The notes: a model not told the origin generated them from the sequence alone. A stretch of 39,616 bases of DNA from Bacteroidota bacterium (GCA_947460615.1 CANHHG010000014.1:1-39616); one strand, 5' to 3'; shown: positions 8,091 through 17,228, counted from the first letter of the stretch. A program made the numbers and translations.

Positions 8091-8791
8091 TGAAAATTGC
8101 ACTTTTAGGTTACGGAAAAATGGGGCAAGTTATTGAGAAAATAGCGTTGCAAAGAGGGCATGAAATTGTAGTACGAAAATCTTTTGGTGATTCCTTCGAT
8201 GGATTGGAAAATGCTACTGTAGCAATTGATTTTAGCGCTCCTGATGCCGCAGTGGAAAATATTTCTACTGCCTTAAAACTTGGAATTCCAGTAGTCTCTG
8301 GAACAACAGGTTGGCTAAATGATTATGACAAAATGGTGCAGCTTTGTAACGAAAAAAATAGCGCATTTATTAGTAGCTCTAATTTTAGTTTAGGAGTAAA
8401 TATTTTCTTCGAATTAAATACTTATTTGGCAAAAATCATGTCTAAATTTGAAGATTATAAAGTGGGAATTGAAGAAATTCACCATACTCAAAAATTAGAC
8501 GCACCAAGCGGAACAGCAATTTCATTGGCTAAAGGAGTTATTGAAAATAGCAATTACAACAATTGGACTTTAGAAAATCCAAAATCAGATGCTATTTTAA
8601 TTGAAGCTAAGCGAATAGAAAATGTCCCTGGAACCCACACTGTTACCTATAATTCTGATATCGACTTAATAGAAATTAAACACTTAGCTCACAACAGAGA
8701 AGGATTTGCACTTGGAGCGGTAATTGCTGCTGAGTGGATTGTTGGAAAACAGGGTGTTTACACAATGAAAGATGTATTAGAAATTATTTAA
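8090..8791 (+). CDS. dapB: 4-hydroxy-tetrahydrodipicolinate reductase DapB
   Basis: DapB reduces 4-hydroxy-tetrahydrodipicolinate in the diaminopimelate/lysine pathway, supplying peptidoglycan. The N-terminal Rossmann motif is GYGKMGQ, SGTTGW lies in the nicotinamide region, and EIHHTQKLDAPSGTA (residues 129-143) carries the catalytic His131 and Lys135. At 233 residues it is shorter than E. coli DapB (273), which is usual in Bacteroidetes. The ATG overlaps the stop of the DUF5683 gene. A 99-base AT-rich spacer separates it from lepB. Confidence 0.96.
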   Translation: MKIALLGYGKMGQVIEKIALQRGHEIVVRKSFGDSFDGLENATVAIDFSAPDAAVENISTALKLGIPVVSGTTGWLNDYDKMVQLCNEKNSAFISSSNFSLGVNIFFELNTYLAKIMSKFEDYKVGIEEIHHTQKLDAPSGTAISLAKGVIENSNYNNWTLENPKSDAILIEAKRIENVPGTHTVTYNSDIDLIEIKHLAHNREGFALGAVIAAEWIVGKQGVYTMKDVLEII

Positions 8792-8861
8792 GAATTAAGT
8801 TAAAAAAATAATAAGAAAAACAAATAAATAAAAAAATAATAAGATTTTTGCGTTTCATTTG

Positions 8862-8880
8862 AAATCTAAAATCTAAAATA
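8862..8880. repeat. AAATCT direct repeats in the lepB leader
   Basis: AAATCT is repeated as AAATCTAAAATCTAAAAT just before lepB. A related AATC/TCT-rich stretch lies between the TPR gene and ribH (16235-16275). Simple repeats of this kind are common between flavobacterial genes. No role is evident. Confidence 0.35.
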
Positions 8881-8890
8881 CAATATATAT

Positions 8891-10435
8891 ATGACACTAA
8901 TTCAATGGTTAACATTCTTCTTAATTATTCAGCTAATCCACTTTTTAGGAACTTGGAAATTATATGAAGCAGCAGGTAGAAAAAAATGGGAAGCTGCAAT
9001 TCCATTATACAATGCAGTGGTTTTAATGAAAATAATTAATCGTTCGCCATGGTGGACCATTTTATTATTTGTACCTGTTATCAATTTGATTATGTTTCCT
9101 GTGGTGTGGGTTGAAACGCTAAGAAGTTTTGGGAAAAACTCCACATTGGATACTGTTTTAGGAATTTTCACCTTTGGATTTTATATTTATTATTTAAACT
9201 ACACTCAAAAGTTAGTTTATATTGAAAATAGAAGTCTAGAGCCATCTACTAAAACTGCTGACACCATTGGCTCTTTGCTTTATGCAATTGTTGTAGCTAC
9301 ATTAGTTCATACCTATATAATGCAACCTTATACTATTCCAACCTCTTCGCTAGAAAAATCATTATTAGTTGGAGACTTTTTATTTGTTAGTAAATTCCAT
9401 TACGGAGCAAGAACTCCAATGACTCCAATTGCAGCTCCTATGGTACACGATACCTTACCGCTTATCAATGTAAAGTCCTATACTACATTTCCACAATTAC
9501 CCTATTTCAGATTTTTCGCAATGCAAGAAGTGAATAGAACTGATATTGTGGTTTTCAACTGGCCAGCTGACACTTTATATAATATGTATAAAACTGCCGA
9601 TAAAAGATACGACAAACCAATTGATAAGAAGACCAATTACGTAAAACGTTGTGTTGGTATTCCTGGAGATAGTTTGTCTATTAAGGAAGGTATAGTTTAC
9701 GTAAATGGTAAAATTCTACCAATGCCTGAAAGATCTAAACCTCAATATTCCTATACAGTAACCACTGACGGGACAAGCTTTGATCCTTCTTACCTAGCCA
9801 ATGAATTAAATATTACTGATGGTGTATATCAAAGCACTGAGAACACATTTTATTTTAGAGCATTAACAGAGGAATCTTCCAATAGATTACGTCAAAATCC
9901 TACTGTAAAAAGCGTGGTTAGAAATATTTCGCATGAAGCAGAAGCGGCTATCTTTCCTTATAATACTAAATGGAATTTGGATAATTTCGGACCTGTTTAC
10001 ATCCCTAAAAAAGGAGCAACAGTAGCATTAAATTCTCAAAGTTTACCATTTTACAAAAAGATTATCAGCGAATATGAAAAGAATGAATTGAAAGTAAACG
10101 GTAATGAAATTAGAATTAATGGTGAAATTGCTACTTCCTATACTTTCAAACAAAATTATTATTGGATGATGGGAGACAATCGTCACAATTCCCTTGATGC
10201 AAGATATTTTGGATATACTCCTGAAGATCATATAGTTGGAAAGCCAGTTTTCATTTGGATGAGTTTAGATCCGAATGGTAAAGGATTAAATAAAATTCGA
10301 TGGGATAGAATGTTCACTACAGTTAGTGGAGACGGAGAACCACAATCCTATTTCAGATATTTCTTATTTGCTTTAATCGCGTATTTTGGTATTAGTTATT
10401 TTGTTAGAAAAAGAAAAGAGAATAAGAATCAATAA
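8891..10435 (+). CDS. lepB: Signal peptidase I, large Bacteroidetes form
   Basis: LepB removes signal peptides from exported proteins at the periplasmic face of the inner membrane. The catalytic serine is Ser153 in IPTSSLEKSL, and the general base is Lys252 in NYVKRCVGIPGD. The box III-like motif MMGDNRHNSLDAR lies near residue 424. The 514-residue length comes from three extra membrane segments (about 3-22, 55-77 and 85-105) before the usual anchor (about 122-144), plus a C-terminal segment (about 487-507) and a large insert between the catalytic boxes. It sits eight bases before the wbqC-type gene, so they form one operon. Confidence 0.95.
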   Translation: MTLIQWLTFFLIIQLIHFLGTWKLYEAAGRKKWEAAIPLYNAVVLMKIINRSPWWTILLFVPVINLIMFPVVWVETLRSFGKNSTLDTVLGIFTFGFYIYYLNYTQKLVYIENRSLEPSTKTADTIGSLLYAIVVATLVHTYIMQPYTIPTSSLEKSLLVGDFLFVSKFHYGARTPMTPIAAPMVHDTLPLINVKSYTTFPQLPYFRFFAMQEVNRTDIVVFNWPADTLYNMYKTADKRYDKPIDKKTNYVKRCVGIPGDSLSIKEGIVYVNGKILPMPERSKPQYSYTVTTDGTSFDPSYLANELNITDGVYQSTENTFYFRALTEESSNRLRQNPTVKSVVRNISHEAEAAIFPYNTKWNLDNFGPVYIPKKGATVALNSQSLPFYKKIISEYEKNELKVNGNEIRINGEIATSYTFKQNYYWMMGDNRHNSLDARYFGYTPEDHIVGKPVFIWMSLDPNGKGLNKIRWDRMFTTVSGDGEPQSYFRYFLFALIAYFGISYFVRKRKENKNQ

Positions 10436-10443
10436 TTAACCAA

Positions 10444-11055
10444 ATGTCCTCTTTACTTCTGCCAACCTATTTCCCCTCAATTAGCAATTTTTCGGCTATA
10501 GCCAAAGCCGATGCTGTTGTTTTTGAAGTAGAGGATAATTTTCAAAAACAAACCAATAGAAATCGAACCTACATTTACAGTCCAAATGGGATTCAGATGC
10601 TGAACATCCCAATTAAACACAGTAAGGAAAAACATCAAAAAACCAAAGAGGTGAAACTAGAAACGGCATTCGATTGGCAAAAACAACATTTCAAATCTTT
10701 GGAGGCTGCCTACAGAACTTCTCCTTTTTTTGAATATTTTGAAGATGCTTTACTCCCAATATTTTCAAAAAAACATACTTTCCTTTTAGATTTAAATTTT
10801 GAAACTATAGAAATTGTTTCTAAATGCTTGAATATGAAATTAGAATGTGAAAAAACTACAGAGTATTTTCATGAAGTTTCTGATAGTTTTGATTATAGAT
10901 ATCTAGCAAATGGGAAAAAGGACGAATCTAATTTTGAACCCTACACACAAGTTTTCGGAGAAAAACATGGTTTTATAAATAATTTAAGTGTTTTAGATCT
11001 ACTTTTTAACGAAGGACGTTTTGCATTGGATTATTTGAAAGAACAATCTCTTTAG
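10444..11055 (+). CDS. WbqC family protein
   Basis: This 203-residue protein has the WbqC-family start (LLLPTYFPSISNFSAI) with the internal NRTYIYSPNGIQMLNIPI and the Trp/His-rich DWQKQHFKSLEAAYRTSPFF segment. WbqC-like proteins are often found in polysaccharide loci, and some may use amino-sugar or aminoacyl substrates. The exact activity here is unknown. It has no signal peptide. It is the last gene of the par-dap-lep operon. Its TAG stop touches the stop of the convergent gene with no base between them, and no terminator is seen. Confidence 0.85.
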   Translation: MSSLLLPTYFPSISNFSAIAKADAVVFEVEDNFQKQTNRNRTYIYSPNGIQMLNIPIKHSKEKHQKTKEVKLETAFDWQKQHFKSLEAAYRTSPFFEYFEDALLPIFSKKHTFLLDLNFETIEIVSKCLNMKLECEKTTEYFHEVSDSFDYRYLANGKKDESNFEPYTQVFGEKHGFINNLSVLDLLFNEGRFALDYLKEQSL

Positions 11056-12102
11056 TTAATCCATTTCTAATCTTGTTAATACAGGGCTATGGTCGGAGTT
11101 AATGAATTCTGGAAAGCTCTTAAAATTTTTAACTTTCATGGTTTTATCTGCAAAAATATAATCAATCCGCGCAGGATAATATTTGAAATTGTAGGTTTGA
11201 CCAAATCCTGATCCGGCTTCTTCAAAACAGTCATTTAAAGATCCTTTTATACTTCTATAAACGTAAGAATAAGCACTATTATTCATGTCACCACAAATGA
11301 TAATTGGATACTCACAGTTTTTTTGGTGGTTCATCAAAATTTCCGCTTGTTGCTGTTGTTTTTTAAAAGCCTTACTAATTCTGTTAATCAACAATTGAGA
11401 TTTATCTTGATTGATACCATCAATGTTCTCCGATATTTCATTTACGTCTGGAGAGATCTTGATTGATTGTAAATGCATATTATAGACCCTAATAATGTCT
11501 TTTCCTTTCTTAATATCCGCAAAAATAGCATTGTTATTGGAGTTTGGAAAAACCAAATTTCCTTCATCTATAATTGGATATTTAGAAAAAATAGCTTGAC
11601 CTGTTTTTATATTATCTCCTTGCATGAAAACAAATTGGTAAGGGTATATTTTTAAATCTATTTTCGCCGCATTAGAAAACTCTTGTATACAAAGTATATC
11701 GGGATTTTGCTCGTTTATAAAATTGCGAATCTCCGAAGGTACATTATCATCATTTAGCCATTTAAATAAATTAAACAACCTTACATTATAACTCATTACT
11801 ACGAAATCTTTGTCCGATTTGGGTAAGTCGGTTGCGGCAAATTTGTAAAATTTATTTATGAAAGTTATTCCCAATAATAATACTACTGCGGGCAAAAGAA
11901 TTTGTCTTTTTACTTGAATTCCCCAATAAATAAAAAAAACACCATTAAGTATTAAAAATAGAGGTAATATTAATGTTAAGGCAGATAATATAGGGAATAA
12001 CTTTGGCGCAAGGAAAGGCAAAACATAAGCAACGAAGGTCAATACAGCCAAAACTATATTAACAACAAACATTATTTTATTTATCCAAGAAAGCTTCTTC
12101 AT
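11056..12102 (-). CDS. Endonuclease/exonuclease/phosphatase (EEP) family membrane protein
   Basis: Three hydrophobic segments fill roughly the first 85 residues, then a soluble EEP (DNase I-like) domain follows. Domain motifs are DILCIQEF with the metal-binding Glu, GDMNNSAYSY, and the terminal NSDHSPVLTRLE with the catalytic Asp-His. The domain should lie on one face of the inner membrane. Members of this family cleave nucleic acids or phosphoesters of lipids and sugars, and the substrate cannot be predicted. It is the last gene of the mutL-rhomboid-rhomboid cluster, 14 bases after the second rhomboid gene. Confidence 0.88.
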   Translation of the reverse strand: MKKLSWINKIMFVVNIVLAVLTFVAYVLPFLAPKLFPILSALTLILPLFLILNGVFFIYWGIQVKRQILLPAVVLLLGITFINKFYKFAATDLPKSDKDFVVMSYNVRLFNLFKWLNDDNVPSEIRNFINEQNPDILCIQEFSNAAKIDLKIYPYQFVFMQGDNIKTGQAIFSKYPIIDEGNLVFPNSNNNAIFADIKKGKDIIRVYNMHLQSIKISPDVNEISENIDGINQDKSQLLINRISKAFKKQQQQAEILMNHQKNCEYPIIICGDMNNSAYSYVYRSIKGSLNDCFEEAGSGFGQTYNFKYYPARIDYIFADKTMKVKNFKSFPEFINSDHSPVLTRLEMD

Positions 12103-12116
12103 TAAAATAAATCCTA

Positions 12117-12998
12117 TTATTTACCTGCTTTAAACAAAAATTCTTTTTCTTCTGATGACAAACTATCATAACCAGATTGACTAATTTTATCTAATATTTC
12201 GTCAATTTGTTGCTGTACTTTATCCTTTGATACAATTTTAGAGGCTCTTTTTACCACTGGAGCTTTATATGTTCGATGTACTTTTTTAAATGGTTTAGAT
12301 TTCCTGCTCCCAAATATAATTGAAAAAAAATCTAATAGGGATGTAAACCAATTACAAATATCGATTCCGTTTTTTAATAATCGGATGTAAATATAACCAA
12401 AAAAAGCGCCACCTATGTGTGCTAAATGTCCTCCCGTATTTTCCATTGGGAGTTGAAATAAATCAATTACTATTAGAACAGAAGCAATGTGCCATAATTT
12501 TACATTGCCAAAAAGTAATAAACGGATATTCATTGAAGGTGAGTAGGTAACCGTTGCAAATAAAATTGCCATTACTGAAGCAGACGCTCCAACCAAGGCG
12601 GTAGAAACATTTGCCAACGCAGGAAAAAACATATAACTAAGTACAAAAATGAGTCCCGCAAAAAGAGAACCCACAAAATATAAACTTAATAATTGTTTTT
12701 GATTAAAAAAAATTAGAAATAACCTGCCTGCAAAATGCAACATAATTAAATTAAACAGAATATGTAAAATCGACGAATGACAAAATGCAAAGGTAAAAAT
12801 CGACCAGGGTTTCCAAAGTAAATCAATTGGATTGGAAGATAAACTCACATAACTTAAGAAATCAATACTGATTTTAAATAAAGGTAAAATTCCGAATACA
12901 ACACTTGCAATAGCAAAAATGGCAATGTTCCAAAATATCAATTTGGTCAATACATCACCAATCTTAAATTGTAATTTTAAATCTTCAATTATATTCAT
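12117..12998 (-). CDS. Rhomboid family intramembrane serine protease (second copy)
   Basis: Rhomboids cut membrane proteins within the bilayer using a Ser-His pair. The serine motif is GASASVMA and the histidine lies in GGHLAHIGGAFFGY. About six membrane segments are followed by a basic linker and a C-terminal tail ending SSEEKEFLFKAGK, which resembles the DUF6576 tail of Bacteroidetes rhomboids. I start at the ATG of MNIIEDLKLQ (293 residues). The frame continues ten codons upstream to 13028, but that start overlaps the end of the preceding rhomboid gene by 20 bases and adds an unusual MPIGGINILL. It lies 10 bases after the first rhomboid gene. Confidence 0.9.
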   Translation of the reverse strand: MNIIEDLKLQFKIGDVLTKLIFWNIAIFAIASVVFGILPLFKISIDFLSYVSLSSNPIDLLWKPWSIFTFAFCHSSILHILFNLIMLHFAGRLFLIFFNQKQLLSLYFVGSLFAGLIFVLSYMFFPALANVSTALVGASASVMAILFATVTYSPSMNIRLLLFGNVKLWHIASVLIVIDLFQLPMENTGGHLAHIGGAFFGYIYIRLLKNGIDICNWFTSLLDFFSIIFGSRKSKPFKKVHRTYKAPVVKRASKIVSKDKVQQQIDEILDKISQSGYDSLSSEEKEFLFKAGK

Positions 12999-13008
12999 CA
13001 ACAAAATA

Positions 13009-13752
13009 TTAATTCCACCGATTGGCATTAAACTGATTTTTCTTCCAATACCATACCATCAAAAACCCAAATAAAGCGCCACCAACGTGAGCAAAGTGGG
13101 CTATTCCCCCACCAAAAACTGAAAAACCTGTAACTCCAGAAAACAAGTCTAAACCAACAATAACTGGTACAAAGTACTTGGCTTTTATAGGAATTGGAAT
13201 AAACATTAAAGCCAATTCAGCATCTGGGAACATGAATGCAAAGGCAACCAAAATTCCGTAAATTGCACCAGATGCTCCCACAGCAGGAGTCACAAAAGCA
13301 GCAGTAAAACTTTCAAAATTAGATTTTGAAAGAAGTTCGGTCCATCTTGAATCGTACTTGCCCTCACCCATTATTTTTAATATTTCTCCTTTAGGAATTC
13401 CATGGGCTACCAATGTATTCAATCCTTCGTGGAAAAAATAATAGTTTGAAATGATATGAACTAATGCAGCTCCTAAGCCGCAAGAAATATAGAAAAATAA
13501 GAATTTTTTAGCACCCCAAATTTGTTCTAAAGCAGAACCAAATGAAAATAAAGCAAACATATTAAAGAAAATATGCATCAAATTTCCATGCATAAACATA
13601 TGAGTTATGGGCTGCCAATAATTGAAATCCGGATTCTCTGGATAGTACAAAGACAAGAATTTATAGGCAATGTCACCTAGAAATTCAGTTCCTATAAAAA
13701 ATAATATATTTACTATAATTAATTGCTTAACTACCTCTGTTACGTTTCTCAT
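13009..13752 (-). CDS. Rhomboid family intramembrane serine protease (first copy)
   Basis: This 247-residue multi-pass protein has the catalytic motif VGASGAIYGILVAF and the histidine in AHFAHVGGALFGF. The HMFMHGNLMHIFFNMFALF segment is the conserved helix carrying the oxyanion-stabilising Asn and His. A loop of about 45 residues (HEGLNTLVAHGIPKG onward) sits between membrane segments before the serine helix. The ATG overlaps the mutL stop as ATGA, so expression is probably coupled to mutL. Confidence 0.93.
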   Translation of the reverse strand: MRNVTEVVKQLIIVNILFFIGTEFLGDIAYKFLSLYYPENPDFNYWQPITHMFMHGNLMHIFFNMFALFSFGSALEQIWGAKKFLFFYISCGLGAALVHIISNYYFFHEGLNTLVAHGIPKGEILKIMGEGKYDSRWTELLSKSNFESFTAAFVTPAVGASGAIYGILVAFAFMFPDAELALMFIPIPIKAKYFVPVIVGLDLFSGVTGFSVFGGGIAHFAHVGGALFGFLMVWYWKKNQFNANRWN

Positions 13753-15590
13753 AATGTGAACTTTTTATCGATGTCTTCCACACGCATCGTGATGAATGTT
13801 GGTTTTTGAAATGGCGAAACACTAGGATCCTTGCAAGCAAAAAGTCCATTTACTAAATTTTCTTGTTCCTTCTCAGTTAAATAAGCACCCGTTTTAACCG
13901 CTAAACTCTTCGCCATTGATTTGGCAATACTATCATTTTGACTAAAACTAGAATCTGGAATTCCATCACTTAAATCGCTCAACAATTGCTCTAAAACGTT
14001 TGAAACTTCACTTTCAGTTACATTAACCGGTAAACCAGTAATTACCAAATGATCTTCATTACTAGCATCAAAAACGAATCCGGTATTGACTAATGAAAGT
14101 TGTAATTCTGAAATTAATTTCATCTCAATTTTAGAGAAAAACAAATTTAATGGAAATAATAATTGCTGACTCAAAGCTTGATGAACCGTCATATTCGTCA
14201 GAAATTGCTCGTACAAAACTCGTTGGTGGGCGCGATTCTGATCAATAATCACCATACCTGATTTTATGGGGTTTACAATGTACTTTTTATGAATTTGATA
14301 CATCTTATTCGACGCCTGTTCAATTTCATTTTCATTAAATAATGATCCTGTTACTTCATCACTTTCAAATTCTACATTGCTAATTTCTTCAGTATCGTGC
14401 TTTAAACCAACATACAAACTCTCCCAATTAGCGGTGGTTTCCGTTTTTCTTGGGGTAGTGAAATGCTTATTAGGGGTAGTCTCAGAAAATGGATTGAAAT
14501 TTCCATCAATTTGAATTGTGGGTGTTGCCGCCTCTTGATCTCTATAATTATAAGGGGTATCTAAATTCGAATCCCTATCAAAATCTAATACTGGGGCGAC
14601 ATTAAACTGACCTAAACTGTGTTTTATCGCGGATCTTAATATTGCATATAGCGCATGTTCATCATCAAATTTAATTTCAGTTTTGGTAGGATGAATATTG
14701 ATATCAATGGTATTCGGTGGAACATTCAAATATAAATAATAACTTGGTTGATTACCGTCTTTAAGCAACCCTTCATAGGCAGCCATAACTGCATGGTGCA
14801 AATAGCCACTTTTTATAAAACGATCGTTCACAAAGAAAAACTGTTCTCCCCTATTTTTTTTAGCAAATTCTGGTTTACTTACAAATCCTTCAACAGTAAG
14901 TATTTCCGTCTCTTCATTAACAGGAACTAGTTTTTCATTGGTTTTGCCCGAGAAAATATTAACAATTCGTTGTCTTGTATTGGATTGAGGTAAATTGAAC
15001 AATTCACTTCCATTATGAAAATAAGTAAAATGAATATTTGGATGTGCCAATGCCACTCTTTGAAATTCATCAACTATATGTCGGTGCTCCACCGTTTCTG
15101 ATTTCAAGAAATTACGACGTGCGGGAATATTAAAAAACAAATTCTTAACTGAAAAAGAAGTTCCCTTGGGTAATACTGCAACATCTTGCGATACAAATTT
15201 ACTACCTTCAATAACAATGTGAGTTCCTAATTCTTCTTGTTCCTGCTTGGTTTTCATTTCTACATGAGCAATAGCTGCTATAGAAGCAAGTGCTTCTCCA
15301 CGAAACCCTTTGGTGTGCAATGAAAATAAATCTTCTGCTTGACGGATTTTAGAAGTTGCATGGCGTTCAAAACACAAGCGAGCATCGGTAACACTCATAC
15401 CCTGGCCGTTATCAATAACTTGAACTAGTGATTTTCCAGCGTCTTTAATTATTAATTTAATGTCGGTGGCTTTTGCATCTACCGCATTTTCAAGTAATTC
15501 CTTGACCACAGAAGCGGGTCTTTGAACAACTTCTCCTGCCGCAATTTGATTGGCAACATGATCTGGAAGCAATTGAATAATACTCGACAT
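13749..15590 (-). CDS. mutL: DNA mismatch repair protein MutL
   Basis: MutL links mismatch recognition by MutS to strand removal. The N-terminal GHKL ATPase is intact: ELLENAVDAKATDI, DNGQGM and TKGFRGEALASI. A linker of about 100 residues precedes the C-terminal dimerisation domain. That domain has DQNRAHQRVLYE (Asp450 onward) where endonuclease-type MutL has DQHAxxExxxxE, and its end reads ACKDPSVSPFQKPTF in place of CPHGRP. Nicking activity therefore looks absent or altered. The 613-residue length is normal. It is the first gene of the cluster running to the EEP-family gene. Confidence 0.96.
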   Translation of the reverse strand: MSSIIQLLPDHVANQIAAGEVVQRPASVVKELLENAVDAKATDIKLIIKDAGKSLVQVIDNGQGMSVTDARLCFERHATSKIRQAEDLFSLHTKGFRGEALASIAAIAHVEMKTKQEQEELGTHIVIEGSKFVSQDVAVLPKGTSFSVKNLFFNIPARRNFLKSETVEHRHIVDEFQRVALAHPNIHFTYFHNGSELFNLPQSNTRQRIVNIFSGKTNEKLVPVNEETEILTVEGFVSKPEFAKKNRGEQFFFVNDRFIKSGYLHHAVMAAYEGLLKDGNQPSYYLYLNVPPNTIDINIHPTKTEIKFDDEHALYAILRSAIKHSLGQFNVAPVLDFDRDSNLDTPYNYRDQEAATPTIQIDGNFNPFSETTPNKHFTTPRKTETTANWESLYVGLKHDTEEISNVEFESDEVTGSLFNENEIEQASNKMYQIHKKYIVNPIKSGMVIIDQNRAHQRVLYEQFLTNMTVHQALSQQLLFPLNLFFSKIEMKLISELQLSLVNTGFVFDASNEDHLVITGLPVNVTESEVSNVLEQLLSDLSDGIPDSSFSQNDSIAKSMAKSLAVKTGAYLTEKEQENLVNGLFACKDPSVSPFQKPTFITMRVEDIDKKFTL

Positions 15591-15626
15591 TAATATAAAT
15601 TATTGTTAGGGTTAATCGTGAATTGA

Positions 15627-15662
15627 CAAATTTAACTAATTTTCGTTGGCTTTCATACCAAA
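15627..15662 (-). promoter_or_regulatory. Candidate mutL promoter
   Basis: On the minus strand TAAATTTG (15634-15627) matches TANNTTTG exactly and lies 36 bases before the mutL ATG. TTTG at 15662-15659 could be the -33 element, with a rather long 24-base spacer. Confidence 0.5.
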
Positions 15663-15671
15663 ATTATAAAA

Positions 15672-15700
15672 ATAAAACCTCTAAAATATAGAGGTTTTAT
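15672..15700 (-). terminator. Terminator after ribH
   Basis: ATAAAACCTC (15672-15681) pairs perfectly with GAGGTTTTAT (15691-15700). On the minus strand the stem is followed by a T-rich run. It lies 28 bases beyond the ribH stop and before the mutL promoter. Confidence 0.8.
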
Positions 15701-15728
15701 TAAATTAAATCAAGCAATTGTAAATTAT

Positions 15729-16226
15729 TTATTTCAAATTGGCTAGTCGCTTTAAATTGGCCATTTTTAATGCTGCAATTGCTGCTTCTGTTCCTTTATT
15801 GCCATGAATTCCTCCACTTCTATCGATTGATTGTTGTTCGTTATTATCCGTCAACAAACAAAAAATTACAGGAACGTCATATTTAATATTTAGATCTTTA
15901 ACACCTTGTGTTACCCCGTCACAAACAAATTCGAAATGCATTGTTTCTCCTTTAATGACACAACCAATTACAATGATCGCATCTAAATTTTGAGTTTCAA
16001 TCATTTTTTTAGCTCCGAAAACCAATTCGAAACTTCCTGGAACATCCCATCGAATTATGTTATTAGGAAGTGCACCACAATCCAGCAATGCCTTTTCAGC
16101 GCCAGAGAATAATCCCTGAGTTATTTCTGGGTTCCATTCAGAAACAACAATCCCAAACCGAAAATTTTTCGCGCTTGGGATTGTGTTCTTATCGTAATTT
16201 GATAAATTTTTATTAGCAGTAGCCAT
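15729..16226 (-). CDS. ribH: 6,7-dimethyl-8-ribityllumazine synthase RibH
   Basis: RibH condenses ribityl-aminouracil with dihydroxybutanone phosphate in the penultimate step of riboflavin synthesis, usually as a large shell-like assembly. Motifs are VSEWNPEITQGL (substrate pocket), VPGSFELVFGAKKM, GCVIKGETMHFEFV with the catalytic-region His, and GGIHGNKGTEAAIAALKMA near the end. The 165-residue length is normal. It follows the TPR gene by 49 bases on the same strand, without a visible -7 box between them, and ends in a clear terminator. Confidence 0.97.
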   Translation of the reverse strand: MATANKNLSNYDKNTIPSAKNFRFGIVVSEWNPEITQGLFSGAEKALLDCGALPNNIIRWDVPGSFELVFGAKKMIETQNLDAIIVIGCVIKGETMHFEFVCDGVTQGVKDLNIKYDVPVIFCLLTDNNEQQSIDRSGGIHGNKGTEAAIAALKMANLKRLANLK

Positions 16227-16275
16227 TATTGTAAAATTTTAGAATCCGAAGTCTGAAATCAGATCTCTAAAATTC

Positions 16276-17052
16276 CTATTGAGATAAACCGATTAAAGCA
16301 TCAATATTAGCCGCTTCAGGAGTTGCTTCGTATTTTTCTTTAATTTCAGTAAAATATTTTAATGCATCTGCTTTTTGGTTCAACTCTAAAGCAATTTGAC
16401 CCGCTTTTAATAAAAAACGAGGGGTTGTAAATTCGTTTTTATTGTTTTCAGCTGCTTTCAAGTAAAAACCTAAAGCTTCTTTTGCTTGATTTTTTTGAGC
16501 ATGAGCATCACCGATAGCACCTATTGCTAGTGTACTTAATACCACATCTTCTGATTTAAATTTTTCCAAATATGAAATAGCTTCATTGTATTTACCGGTA
16601 TTAAGGTAAGCCATACCTGCATAATAATTAGCTAAATTTCCTGCATCAGTACCTTCATATTTAGAAGCGATATCAATAAAACCAAACTTCCCTTCAGAAC
16701 CTTTAAGTGCTAAATTGTATAATGAATCGCTTTTAGTTCCATCGGTTGCTTTTTGGAAATTTTGCTGCGCCAAAAACATTTCACTAGCTGCATTATCTTC
16801 TTTAGGTTCAGCAACAAATTTTTGGAATAAAACATAACCAACAGTAACTATTGCAACTGCAGCAACAATTCCAAAAATAGTTTTTTGATGTTTTGCGACA
16901 AATTCTTCTGTCTTTGAAGCGGTTTGATCTAATGAATTAAAGACACCTGCAGTCGTGCTGTCTTTTTCATCAATAATTATATTTTCAACTGGAGTGTCGT
17001 TTTCAACTTTTTCTTTTGGAGTTTTATAGCCTCTTTTATTGTACGTTGCCAT
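16276..17052 (-). CDS. Membrane-anchored tetratricopeptide-repeat protein (YfgM-like)
   Basis: A soluble N-terminus of about 55 residues precedes one membrane segment (about 58-76, IFGIVAAVAIVTVGYVLF). A periplasmic TPR array follows, with helices such as LANYYAGMAYLNTGKYNEAI and AKEALGFYLKAAENN. This single-pass architecture with C-terminal repeats matches YfgM-type proteins, which associate with SecYEG and periplasmic chaperones. That function is inferred from architecture only. It is next to ribH and divergent from recF, an arrangement I recall from other Flavobacteria. Confidence 0.85.
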   Translation of the reverse strand: MATYNKRGYKTPKEKVENDTPVENIIIDEKDSTTAGVFNSLDQTASKTEEFVAKHQKTIFGIVAAVAIVTVGYVLFQKFVAEPKEDNAASEMFLAQQNFQKATDGTKSDSLYNLALKGSEGKFGFIDIASKYEGTDAGNLANYYAGMAYLNTGKYNEAISYLEKFKSEDVVLSTLAIGAIGDAHAQKNQAKEALGFYLKAAENNKNEFTTPRFLLKAGQIALELNQKADALKYFTEIKEKYEATPEAANIDALIGLSQ

Positions 17053-17074
17053 TATAATTTAAATTAGTGAGTGG

Positions 17075-17082
17075 CAAAAATA
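17075..17082 (-). promoter_or_regulatory. -7 box for the TPR-ribH operon
   Basis: The minus strand reads TATTTTTG, an exact match to TANNTTTG, 22 bases before the TPR gene start. A TTTG upstream is only 11 bases away, too close for a normal -33 element. Confidence 0.5.
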
Positions 17083-17228
17083 AAATTTTTATTCAAACTG
17101 TCATAAAAAAAATGCGTTTAAATTCAAATAAAAGTAACATTTACTCAATTATGATCTGCATTTAATCAAAATACAAAAATATTTAGAATTCAAATTGATA
17201 AAAATGAGGTTTTATGAATAATTTTCAA

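Noticed and set aside
11040..11070. Overlapping or fused wbqC and EEP genes
   Set aside because: The two stops are adjacent on opposite strands with no shared base. Zero spacing is tight but normal for convergent genes.
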